NCBI GenBank assembly: GCA_031763025.1
Contig: JASSKH010000020.1
Coordinates: 10,352,528-10,416,527 of the forward strand
Origin: Macrocystis pyrifera
Lineage: Eukaryota; Sar; Phaeophyceae; Laminariales; Laminariaceae
Reading direction: 5' to 3'
Length of the DNA: 64,000 nucleotides
The translations under genes and the position numbers were made by a program. A model generated the notes under the pieces. It was not told where the DNA came from. It searched no databases and saw only the letters and a program-made list of their open reading frames with translations. This document shows, one piece after another, positions 52,240 through 62,664 of the stretch (within the stretch, counting starts at the first letter, position 1; the number at the start of each line of letters is the position of its first letter).

Positions 52240-53526
52240 ATGCATTTTTTCTTCAAAAATTTTAATATCGTTGCTATGCTGCTGCTGCTGCTGCCAACGC
52301 TGCTGCTGCCAACGCTGCGGCGATTCATTGCAGCTTCTGCTGCTTGCTGTAGCTGCTTCTGCTGCTAATGCTGCCGCAATATCCACTGAATGTTCGTATG
52401 TACTCGGATTATTGTTTTATTGGTCGTTTTTGTACCCAATGGTTCTTTTGATACGTGAAAAATATTTTTGTCGTTTTGCTCCTGCATTTTGCGTACGTAC
52501 TGCTTTTACTCGTTTTTGGCTTGATTTTCTTTCCTATCGTTACTATGCTACTGCTTGCTGCTCCTGTGGTGCTGCTGCGTTGTTGCCGTACATCATGCTG
52601 CACTTGTGTGTGTACATATTTGTGTATCGTCACTGAATTTCCGTAGGTTTTGCGATCGTGGCATACCAGGGTACACAGTTTTCTTCTTCCTTATTTTCAT
52701 ATCGTTGCTATGTTGCTGCTGCCAACGCGGATTATTGTTTTTGTTGGCCGTTTTTGTACCCAAATGTTTTTTTTTTATACGTACGTAAAAAAAATATTTT
52801 GGTCGTTTTGCTCCTGCATTTTGCGTACGAACTACTTTTTCTCGTATTTAAGCTTGGTTCTTTTCGTATTGTTGCTATGCTGCTGCTGCGTTGTTGCCGT
52901 ACAGCATGCGGGGGTGGGTCTATCTATAGTGAGGTACCAAAAATAATTTTCGGACGGACTCGGGGTACATACTTTTTTTTCTTCTTCCTTCTATCATATC
53001 GTTGCTATGCTGCTGCTGCTGCTGCTGCCAAACGCTGTGGCGATCCGTTGCTGCTTCTGCTGCTGCTGCTGCTGCTAGTAGTGGTGCCGCAATTTCACTG
53101 AATGTTCATTAAATCTTCAATACTTATAGAAATCCCAGATTTTGTAGCAACATGAACTAAATGTCCTGTCCATGCGAAGGAGCTTACCCCAAATAAACCT
53201 GGTCGTTTTGTCGTTTTGTGGCGCTGCTGCGTTGTTCCCGTACACATCATGCTGGACATGATTTGTGTGCCTATTACACTTGTGCGTGTGTACATATTTC
53301 TGTATCGTCAACGATTTTTTTTTATGGTGTTGCTGCGTTGTTGCCGTACATCATGCTGGACGTGATTTGTATGTACTACACTCGTGTGTGTGTGTACATA
53401 TTTCTGTATCGTCAATAATTACCGTACGTTTTGCGATTGCGGCAGACCAGGGTACATAGTTTTTTTCTTCCTTCTTTCCATACCGTTGCTATGCTGCTGC
53501 TGCTGCAGCCAAAGTTGCGGCGATCC

Positions 53527-53559
<33 letters not shown>

Positions 53560-54230
53560 AATGTTGCTAATGCTAATAATGCTGCCGCAATATTCACTGG
53601 ATGTTCGTATGTACTCGGACTATTGTTTTTCTTGATCGTTTTTGTACCTAAATGGTCGTTTGAGTACCTGGAAAAAAATATTTTGGCCATTTTGCTGCTG
53701 CATTTTGCGCACGTACTGCTTTTTCTCGTTTTGGGCTTCGTTCTTTCCATATCGCTGCTACGCTGCTGTGGTGCTGCTGCTGCGTTGTACATCATGCTGG
53801 TCATATGTGTGTACATATTTTTGTTTCGCCAATGAAATTCCGTAGTTTTTGCGGTCGCGTCATACCAGGGTACATACTTTGTTTCTTCTTTTTTTGATCA
53901 TATCTTTGCTATATGCCGCTACTGCTGCCAACGCTGCGGCGATCCATTGCTGCTTCTGCTGCAGCTAATGTTGCTAATGCTGCCGCAACCACTGCTCGAA
54001 GCCGTTGCGGCTGCTGCTGCTGCTGCTGCTGCTGCTGATACTGCTAATGCTGGCTCAACATCCACTGATTGTTCTTATGTATTCGGATTATTGTTTTTCT
54101 TGGTCGTTTTTGCACCCAAATGGTCGTTTTGGTACGTTAAAAAAAATATTTTGCGCGTTTTCCTGCTGCATTTTACGCATGTACTTGCTGCTTCTGCTGC
54201 TGCAGCTGCAGTCGTATAGCAAGCGATTAC
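52240..54230 (-). repeat. mirror copy of the CAG-rich satellite
   Basis: Same units as 49440-51600 in inverse order (CTG on the plus strand), with small changes in repeat number and homopolymers, for example around 53010-53035. Confidence 0.85.
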
Positions 54231-54276
54231 GTACTGCTGTTGTGCCGCTGTAGAGCAGTATAAATAAAGAACTCTG

Positions 54277-54298
54277 CCCCCCCCCCCCCCCCCCCCCC

Positions 54299-54363
<65 letters not shown>
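54277..54363. repeat. poly-C tract, 87 bases with one A
   Basis: 22 C, one A at 54299, then 64 C. The counterpart in the left arm is only 22 bases, so this explains most of the coordinate shift between the arms. Confidence 0.95.
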
Positions 54364-54410
54364 TTCCCCCTCCCCCGCCATTCCCTGCACGCCACTCCCG
54401 CCCCGCGCGC

Positions 54411-54564
54411 AAGTGCTACAACTGCCGCCTGACGGACTCCACCATCAAAGACGGAGACATCATCTTCAAGCGCAAGAAGATTCCCTTCCATTTCGCCTGC
54501 TCCAGGGCTTCGCGGAATTCCGAAGCAGTACGCCAAGCAGATTGTCTTCATCCAGGACGAATGA
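54411..54564 (+). CDS. mirror copy of the zinc-finger-like fragment
   Basis: Same sequence as 49158-49311 on the opposite strand: KCYNCRLTDSTIKDGDIIF and, in another frame, GIPKQYAKQIVFIQDE before a TGA. Both copies show the same frame problem. Confidence 0.35.
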
Positions 54565-55009
54565 GAGGCAACAAATTGTTCCCACATTTCCCAAAATCAC
54601 GATTATTTCTCCCTACACATACCCAACGGGTTCAACAGCGGACAGATCCACATTCTGGGCCTCCCGCCTCGTTACTACAGCAGCCTGGAAGACTATTTAC
54701 ATATCATGTCTCATCCAAACTCCTATGCTGGCTAAAACCGAAATCGCGGCCGCCCAGCAACTATACAACATTTCCATAACCGTTGTCGTTGCCGGCACTG
54801 CTGCTTTCCCCTCTGTCCCGAACCTTCCTTGAAACAACAGCCTGTATGTTGTATATCATCCACATGCCATGCACTACTCCACTCTCTCCCCGCACTGATG
54901 AAAGATGTTATCCTTATTATTAGACGAATGCCATTCTTAGTCTTGCGTCACCCGATCTTATGTTTCTCATTACATTCACAAATATTTTTCGCGATTATTA
55001 CATCCTTCA

Positions 55010-55230
55010 CCGTTTCTTACACAAATACTTTTACTTTGGTTGGCTTTGGGTATTGCCCCAATTGCAATATAAGCGCAATTGGCGTCATAACATCTAGTTT
55101 GGTTGGCTTTGGGCTATTACCCCAATTGCAATATGACTGCAATTGGCGTCAAAGCCCACAGCCAACCAAAACTGCAATTGGCGTCATAGCCCAAAGCCAA
55201 CCAAACTAAATGTATTTGTACAAGAAACGA
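55010..55230. mobile_element. mirror copy of the roughly 220-bp foldback element
   Basis: Inverse of 48493-48713: CGTTTCTTACACAAATACTT to ACAAGAAACG, with the same internal CCAATTGCAAT blocks. Confidence 0.75.
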
Positions 55231-56639
55231 CGGAATACCCACTCCGAAGGAAAGCCTTGTATATATATACATATATATTTACTACTGTCGATGTGCTTCG
55301 TGTTTTTAGACGGTTCGCACGGATTGTCATGACCAAGCGGAATCTCACAGGAGGCGGCGCTCGGCAGGAAGGACAAGTAATTTTTGGTTTTCGTGTGGCG
55401 ACGACGGTTGGGTTCGTGAGTACGTATACAAGTTCTTCCGAAAAGCATTATGCTGCATTATATACATTTTGTGTTGAGCTGTGGGGAAAAGCTCTCCGAT
55501 CATTAAAAAAACACGGAAATCATCGAAAAAAACTCTCCGATAAGAATTACCCGAAAAAGAATGAAAAATCTAGAAGCTTAGAGAATTGCTCGAAAAAAAC
55601 ATGGAAATTAAGGGGGAAAAAAAAAATTTTTTTGCTCATGAATGAATCTGGAATTTATATTAAGAAGTGCTGGACCATATATATAATATCCACTCTTCAC
55701 CTACTACTGCTTGTTACAGCAGTAGTAGCATATATTACACGCACCCGAGAGAGACTGCCAACCTGTACTTTAGACCTACCACACCTTATCCCCAAGGGAG
55801 GGCAGGCGGGTTCTGCTTTCAATTCGCCCACCTTCTAAAGGATATCAAACCACCCCTTCTCGTACACCCCACGAGTGTGTGTGTGTGTGTGTGTGTCTTC
55901 ACATTAAACCGTTCTTCTACTCGTCGACATCCAGCAAGCCCAGTGTCCGTGCTGGTTCTTCACCCTAGAAAGATACGAGCTCTGTGGTCACAGACTACGA
56001 CACAGAGATAACACACCGTAATGCATTAATAGCCTACACAATACCATGCCTTCGCACTGGGTGCGGCCGACACAACATACATACATACGCCAGCAACCAA
56101 AATACACCTTAAAGAAAGAGAAGCAACGAAGAAACCAAACCGAAAAAGAACAGGAAAAAGAAAAAGAAAAGGAGAAGAATCCCAAATAAATAAATATAAT
56201 GGGAAGCCAAAGCTCAGACACATACATACTTACCCCGAGCATGAGCCAAAAGGGACGTGCAAGGGGAAATATACGAGAAGGAAAAAGGGGACTATGCATC
56301 CCGGTGAACACTTAACTAAGTAAAAAGAGCAATAGTGAGTGGGCCAAAATACGCTCGTCACCCACCCACTATGTAGTACTTCTTTCATAAGGATAAGAAG
56401 GGAAAAAAAAAATCAAAATGCATACCGAACGGCCGCAGCAGTTGGCGGTACGAGTAGCAAAGAAAAGTCGAACCTATTAGTCGGCCTGGTACCTTGCTAC
56501 CCTATCTGCGGTCTCTCCGCTACTCTCTTCTATCGCGGTTTCCCTTCTACTCCTCCTGTTCCCCCCCCCTGCCCCCATACACTTGTACGGTGTTCCTTCT
56601 ACCCCTCCTGCTGTTACCCCTCCCCGAGTACTACTACTA

Positions 56640-56749
56640 CTATTACGGGGGATCATAGTAAATAGGATAAATTATTGTTGGTACAAAAAGGTAAATATGT
56701 AGGTTTTTTGTGTACCGTAAGTCCTATATACTATGGCCCTCCGTAATAC
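56640..56749. mobile_element. mirror copy of the MITE at 46971
   Basis: CTATTACGGGGGATCATAGT to GGCCCTCCGTAATAC. Confidence 0.88.
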
Positions 56750-57105
56750 TATATTATTGTACGTAGACCGAGATGGTCTCTTTCCTCACTGCCGTGTCAA
56801 CCCTTTCACCCGCGTGTTTTCCTGGTTGAACCAACCGCACACGTCATTGACTCTATGAACCTCTTGCCCATCCCCTCTGTCCAAGCATGCCAAATATTCT
56901 GTACCTCTGCACAAACCCCAGATGTATACTCGTACTCCGTTCAATCTTTAACCTCCACCAATATGACGACATTGTGACTTGGATGCTCTTGCAACGTTTG
57001 TTTGATGACACATGACACATATTTTGCGATTATTGTATATACCGTGTACAATATGCTTTCATAACTGCCTGGTACGAACTCGAATAATAATACTTCATGT
57101 ATTTG

Positions 57106-57209
57106 TTATTAAGGGGGGCCATAGTTAACAGGACCAAATATTGTTAGTAAAAATTGGGAAATATAGAGGGTTTTGTGTGTACCATAGGTCCTATGGACCC
57201 CCGTAATAA
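57106..57209. mobile_element. mirror copy of the MITE at 46511
   Basis: TTATTAAGGGGGGCCATAGT to CTATGGACCCCCGTAATAA. Confidence 0.85.
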
Positions 57210-59165
57210 TAACATAAAACATTGGATATAAAACAAATGAGGAAATCTGGGGCTTGTGAAGCGGTACAATTATATCCTTGGCATGTTCGAGAAGAACTGA
57301 AGGGGGTAAGTGGAGGTGCGACAGTTGCTGTTGCTGTAGCGGCAGCGGCATGGGTGTCATATATGCTACTGCTGTGGGATTTATGTGGATAAGGTCCAGC
57401 ACTGATTAATAACAGTTCCAGCTTCATTCATGAGCAAAGCAAATTTGGTCGTCGCGTCAGAATAACTCGTTCTCCGACAAGGAACACAACAGCAGTTGTT
57501 GTCTTTGTTTTTTACAACGGTTTCTAACGTATCTCGTTCAGGGCCACATTCCTCTCGATACAGATTATATTTTTATTCATTTTAAAGTGGTATGTAGGTG
57601 AAAAGCTCTCCTTTGCCCGGCTCCACGTGCAGACGTTTTAGCGAAAAACGGACACAACGGGTGCTGAAAAACTCTTCTTGGACCTGGACCCAGCATTTTT
57701 ATTTTTTTAAACGATTATGTAGGTCGAAAAAAGAAGAAATCCTACTTATGTGTATGGAGGGTGCTTTGGGCTTTGGCTAGCCTGTTCTTTTTATATGGTC
57801 CTTAGTCGTAGTCTGTTTACAAGTAGTGGTGTTTTCTCTCCTTTTTATGTGTTTTTTTCCAGCTATTTCTTATCTAGCGCTGCCAAATCCATCCCTTCGT
57901 GGGCTCTTTTATTTTCTGTTTCGATTTGTCTTTGTCTTCTTTATTTTCCTTTGTTCTCTGTCGTTTCTGTGATTAATAAGAATGTCGTGCCTGTCGTATC
58001 CAGTATGATATGATGACATGGCATTGCATCGCACGTACACTGTTTGTGCTCGATGTCGACGAGTAGAAAGAACTGTTTAATGTGAAGAAAACACACACAT
58101 ATGTATATATATATATTTTTTTTTCCATCACTTTTACTTTCCAGCCCACTCGTAGGAGGTTTTACCCTCGACGATCTTCTGGACAAGCCGTGGTCACAGG
58201 TGTCGTCCCTTCTCCCCCCCGGTACGTGCCTTTATTTTTTGTCGCGCATAGGGTTCTGCATTCCCACTGCTCGTCGATTTTCATCGAATATAGCCAACTC
58301 ACGCTTTCGCGCTTTCCGCTTATCAATTTTTTATGCAAGGAAAAGTCCCTATGAGCATGCACTCGGTGAGACTCATTGAACCCACGAAATTGATCTTGAC
58401 AGGCACGCGGACCACCTACCAAGCCACCGGGGACGCCGGCTGCTGTATGCGTATTATCGGTGTCTTACAGTTGGACCTGTTGTATACATACGTGTGTCTT
58501 CTCGACAAATAAAGCATGTTTACGTTGGGCGTCGTCTCTAATTTCTATTCCCATTGGGACAAAAATACACATTTCGGGGTAAAATCGGGGTGAATTCGGG
58601 TTATTATTTTTCTAGAAATATCCACATATGGCCGTTGTTCATGGTTATTTTTTTTACAGCGGGTTTTGATTCCTCTCGACCGCGCGGGTCTGGGGCACCT
58701 TGTTTCACGTGTTAATTCTAAAAAATGACAAAGATAAAACAGGTACCCCTTTTGGAAAATGGTTTGGCCTGGACCATGCAAGAGGTGAGTTTGAGTCGAT
58801 TGCAATTGTTTACCAAAGCTTTTGTAGTTGTATTTTTGTCGATTTTTCGTTCAATACAATGCAGAATAGACTACCGAATTCATGAAATAGTACAAAAGCT
58901 TCTTTGTTCCCCGAACTAACGTGGTATGTGCGGTTTTAGAATTTTGCTTAGTTTTAACGTATTGTATATATATATATTTATTATTATTGTTTGCCTTCTG
59001 ACAATGTGCAGGGCGTTATTCATTTATGATGAAAAAACTAACATAATTCGTCGAACACCCTCAATTTTATCCAACCTTTTTTCCTTCCTTGCGTATACTC
59101 AATTGAATACGTACTACCTTTTACCGATATATTTTCACCGACTATGTATCTATACGCCCTGCGTC
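57210..59165. other. mirror of the 3' flank of the non-LTR element
   Basis: Inverse of about 44551-46510; no gene. The tRNA-like sequence is at 58361-58434. The TA repeat around 58966-58978 is shorter than its left-arm partner. Confidence 0.5.
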
Positions 59166-59176
59166 CTACTCCGCAT

Positions 59177-59565
59177 CTACAATCCATCCCCACGCCATTC
59201 GAAGTAGTCCTCCCTCCTCCTCTCTTCTCCCCTGGCGGCCTGGCGGTCTCGCAGGGCAGGATTATGTCGGTGCACCCGGCGCGAGATCGCGACCTGGGTG
59301 GTCCCCGATATGATCTGGAAAAGATACTCCTTACAAACCCCTTTTCTTGCTAGAGATCCCCCGTCCGTTCCTCCGATGATGCTCGTTGCCAGCTGGTCAA
59401 TGAAATCGCTGCCTTCCTTCTCGAGGCGTCCAAAGCTTTCCACCGCGAGGGTGACAAGTTTATGGCTGCGCTCGTCGAAGGACACTTGTCCTGCACGAGC
59501 GTAGTGGTTGCGCTTTCGCGCCTCGGAAGTGGAGGCGGCTGATCCGTCTCGATCAGCGCATGTGG
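59177..59565 (-). CDS. C-terminal tail, mirror copy
   Basis: HYARAGQVSFDERSHKL and TLAVESFGRLEKEG as in the left copy; the last residues differ because a run of five G (left) is four C (right) near 59231. Confidence 0.6.
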
Positions 59566-59825
59566 ACTCTCGCTTGGGGGTCTGCGTGCGTGATGTCGAG
59601 GAGTATCGCCTTGTTACGGTACTCTGACGACGTAGCGTCTCGGAGGCCTCCCCTCTCGATCACTATATCCATGCGGAGGTTTCTGTCGGCGTTGAAGGGC
59701 GCTCCGCTTTCCGTTTGATGGCGGATGGACAACCGCTTGAAGGTGCGGGACAGCGCGTGGACTAGCGGCTGATGCTGTTTTACCTGCGCGCCTGCTCGGT
59801 GGCATGTGCGCGCGTGACGCGTGGT
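59553..59825 (-). CDS. restriction-like endonuclease, mirror copy
   Basis: Same LLDITHADPQA core and FNADRNLRMDIVIERGG as 43890-44162. Confidence 0.7.
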   Translation of the reverse strand, partial: TTRHARTCHRAGAQVKQHQPLVHALSRTFKRLSIRHQTESGAPFNADRNLRMDIVIERGGLRDATSSEYRNKAILLDITHADPQARVHMR

Positions 59826-61546
59826 GACGTCGCTTCGCAGCAGGGGCACCTCGTCGCTATGGGCTCCTCCATTCCCAGAAAGCGCCGTCCCATAGACACG
59901 AACTCCGAAGCCGGTATGATTCGTGCCGTGTCCACAGGCCTTGCCCTCAAACAGGCGACAGCGCCTGGTCCCGATAGGCTCCGTTGCCGAGCCTTGGCAA
60001 GATCTCTGGTTTCGATTCCCCCGAACACGTCGTTCCGACTCGACGGGCCTGCTGCCTCGGGAAGCTGGTCCAGAGACGCAACGTACCGTTGGTACCATAC
60101 CCGGTTTACCTGCTGCCCCAGCTTGTGCTGCGCTTTGTGGGAGCTGGTCGTTTGGGCTTCATGTGCTGGCAATGCCTCCATGTCAGACAGCTCTGAGACT
60201 CCTCCCTCGTGCGCGCGAAACGCTCTATTCCGCCAACTTTCCGGGACCACGTTCGCCATTGCCTCCTCCGATACCCCATGGATGTCACGGAGGTCCCTGA
60301 CGCTACTCCATATGCGGCGAACGAGGTCCGAATTGGGCAACTCCCTTCGGACTTTTCCCCCCAATGGGCCGGAGAGGTCAGCAAGGACCTCGGGCACCGT
60401 CGCCACTAAGCTCCCGATGGACGCTGACGTTCTCCTTGATTCAGCCGATGAGTGTCCAAGCCCCCCGGCCCCTGTGGAGAGGCTCGCCTGCGCTTTCTGG
60501 TGGGGCTGAAGCGTCAACCGATTCGCCGGGCATCCGTCCGCAAACAACGGCGATTCGTCCGCTATCCCTGGAAGCTCGAGAGGGCGCTCGAGCATCCATA
60601 TTGCTCTATTGTCTGCCCGCTGACACGCGGGTAGTGACAGCTCCGGGTCCATTACCCGCTCAATGTAGGAGGTCCGCTTCACCATTGAACTGGTAGCGAT
60701 GAGGTTCGCCGACTGTTTGTCCAGCATACGCGGCAGGATGCGCGCGAGTTGCTCTGCTCCCCCATCTCGGACTATCTCGACGGCGCTGTTCACCGCGAAT
60801 GCATCAGTGCCTATGAGCACGCCAACCACCTTTACCCCAGCCCCTTCCGCAATGCGGACACCTATTCTCCCCAGAAGTGCTATATCTTCCGACGTAGGCA
60901 CATGCCCTTTTGGAGGCAAAGCAACCGTCTGGCTGGGGTTAATTGCAACGCCTATTTCGCACAGCTCGTGCTGGAGAAAGGGCACTACTCTCAGTGTGTC
61001 CGGTGTAATCTCTGATATACCGATGCTAATGTCATCGAGGTAGGCAAAGGCTTCAACACCCCGGGGTCCAAACTCCTCACGGACCCGTTTGAGTATTGGC
61101 AGCAGTGGCATGCAGAACAGCGCCGGGCCCATAGCATCCCCTTGCTGCACTCCACTGGAGCAGTCAATTTTACGCCGCTCCCCCGAGTCCATCTGGAAGA
61201 ACGTAGGGGCGGGCCTCTCGCCGTAGCAGTTAGCAATGAACGGCGTAAGCGCGGGCACGCAAGTGGCCGCCTCGGCAAGTACTGCCGTCCGCTTTACAGT
61301 ATTGAAGGCGTTGGAACAGTCGGTTAGGATGAGCCAGTTTCTTGATTCATGGTGTACCCGGGCGCGTAGAGCTACCTGCTCCACCCCCCCTCGAATCCCT
61401 ACCCCAAACTGTCTTGCCTCACGATTAATCTCTTCCAGCCGTGGCCGCCACTGCCTAATAGTCCCGGCTGCTAGAAGACGTCTCCATGTCATACCTACAC
61501 ATTCGGGGCGACATTTTTCCCCCAAGGTAGTGAGGTTGGACTGCAA
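59780..61546 (-). CDS. reverse transcriptase, mirror copy
   Basis: The 588-codon frame is identical in translation to 42169-43935, including FAYLDDISIG. Confidence 0.85.
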   Translation of the reverse strand: MQSNLTTLGEKCRPECVGMTWRRLLAAGTIRQWRPRLEEINREARQFGVGIRGGVEQVALRARVHHESRNWLILTDCSNAFNTVKRTAVLAEAATCVPALTPFIANCYGERPAPTFFQMDSGERRKIDCSSGVQQGDAMGPALFCMPLLPILKRVREEFGPRGVEAFAYLDDISIGISEITPDTLRVVPFLQHELCEIGVAINPSQTVALPPKGHVPTSEDIALLGRIGVRIAEGAGVKVVGVLIGTDAFAVNSAVEIVRDGGAEQLARILPRMLDKQSANLIATSSMVKRTSYIERVMDPELSLPACQRADNRAIWMLERPLELPGIADESPLFADGCPANRLTLQPHQKAQASLSTGAGGLGHSSAESRRTSASIGSLVATVPEVLADLSGPLGGKVRRELPNSDLVRRIWSSVRDLRDIHGVSEEAMANVVPESWRNRAFRAHEGGVSELSDMEALPAHEAQTTSSHKAQHKLGQQVNRVWYQRYVASLDQLPEAAGPSSRNDVFGGIETRDLAKARQRSLSGPGAVACLRARPVDTARIIPASEFVSMGRRFLGMEEPIATRCPCCEATSPRVTRAHATEQARR

Positions 61547-62655
61547 GAAGAGCTGCCAGAATTCCGGCGGGAATGCAACGGGGTCGTCGAAGATCCGCCT
61601 CCAAAAGGCCTCGCTGCTAGCTCCAAACTTCTCGCGACCGAAGCCGACTGCAGGTGTGAGAAGCGTAGGCCGTCACTCCCCGAGCCTGATAACGCATTGT
61701 GTGAGTTGATGACGTCGAGGGCCACCTGCGAATCCAACTCTTGCTCTGGACGCCAGTTGGGAACACTTCCTTCCTTCGGTTCCGTGGAGCTTGCTGCCAC
61801 CGCGGCCGCTGCCGACTTGGAGATGGAGGCACGATCTTCCCCCGGGAATTTGGCTTTCACCCGCTCCCACGTCACCTCGTTGCCGGGCGCTCGGGCTTCC
61901 GCGAGAAGACAGCGTGCTGCTACTGACACCCCGCCCGAGTGGCGACAGGCTGACGACGCTCTCTCGTACTTAGCCGCGTCTGTGGCTTCGTAGGTTGGGC
62001 CGCTGAGCCGTGTCGATGCTCGGCTGGTGTACTCCATCAACCACGGGAGAATAAGCGTGATGTCACCTCGTTCGACGGACGCGAATCTCTCGCGTCGCTC
62101 CACGCGGCTGTCCTGCGAGTGTAGCAGTGCTGGCACGATGTACCACATCTTAATGGCCCTCAGGAGCGACCTCGGCGTCTCTGAGTGTCTGTTTGGCCAA
62201 TGCGCTCCGAGGGCGTGGTTCAGGAGACCAAGCACGTGGGTGAGAAGCTTGGCGTGGACAGTAGCTAGCCCCGGCTGTACCTTAACCACGGTGACGAAAC
62301 GTTGTTGGAGCTGTTCAAGAGAAACATCATCTAGTGGCCCTGCTATGCCTAACGAATCCTGGTCCCACGGGTAGCAAAGCTCTTCCCTCTGTTCATCGTA
62401 GTTGTTGTCCTGCCTTCCTTCAAGTCCTGCGACCGTAACACGGAGTCCAGGATCAGCCTGAACTGCTGCCTCCAGTGATTCCCGTCTCCCATGGCGGGCC
62501 ATGCACCCTCGTGTAGCGCAAATGAGTTGTGCGTGTGACCCACTCCTTCGGATAGCTTCCACCACACACCGCGCGTGCATAACGTGCTGGTTTCCACACG
62601 GCAGCCCTACCACTCGGTGCCCCCGAGCGATTGCCGATCGGCATCCCCCGCGCAT
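61495..62655 (-). CDS. RING-like module 6 and RT start, mirror copy
   Basis: Identical in translation to 41060-42220, with the same exit from the RT frame near the end. Confidence 0.65.
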   Translation of the reverse strand: MRGGCRSAIARGHRVVGLPCGNQHVMHARCVVEAIRRSGSHAQLICATRGCMARHGRRESLEAAVQADPGLRVTVAGLEGRQDNNYDEQREELCYPWDQDSLGIAGPLDDVSLEQLQQRFVTVVKVQPGLATVHAKLLTHVLGLLNHALGAHWPNRHSETPRSLLRAIKMWYIVPALLHSQDSRVERRERFASVERGDITLILPWLMEYTSRASTRLSGPTYEATDAAKYERASSACRHSGGVSVAARCLLAEARAPGNEVTWERVKAKFPGEDRASISKSAAAAVAASSTEPKEGSVPNWRPEQELDSQVALDVINSHNALSGSGSDGLRFSHLQSASVARSLELAARPFGGGSSTTPLHSRRNSGSSSCSPTSLPWGKNVAPNV

Positions 62656-62664
62656 CACGCCGTC

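Noticed and set aside
51453-52328. 291-codon minus-strand ORF running through the N gap
   Set aside because: The gap is translated as unknown residues; the frame is accidental on both sides. Only the short zinc-like frame ending at 51961 is kept, and it is in a different frame.
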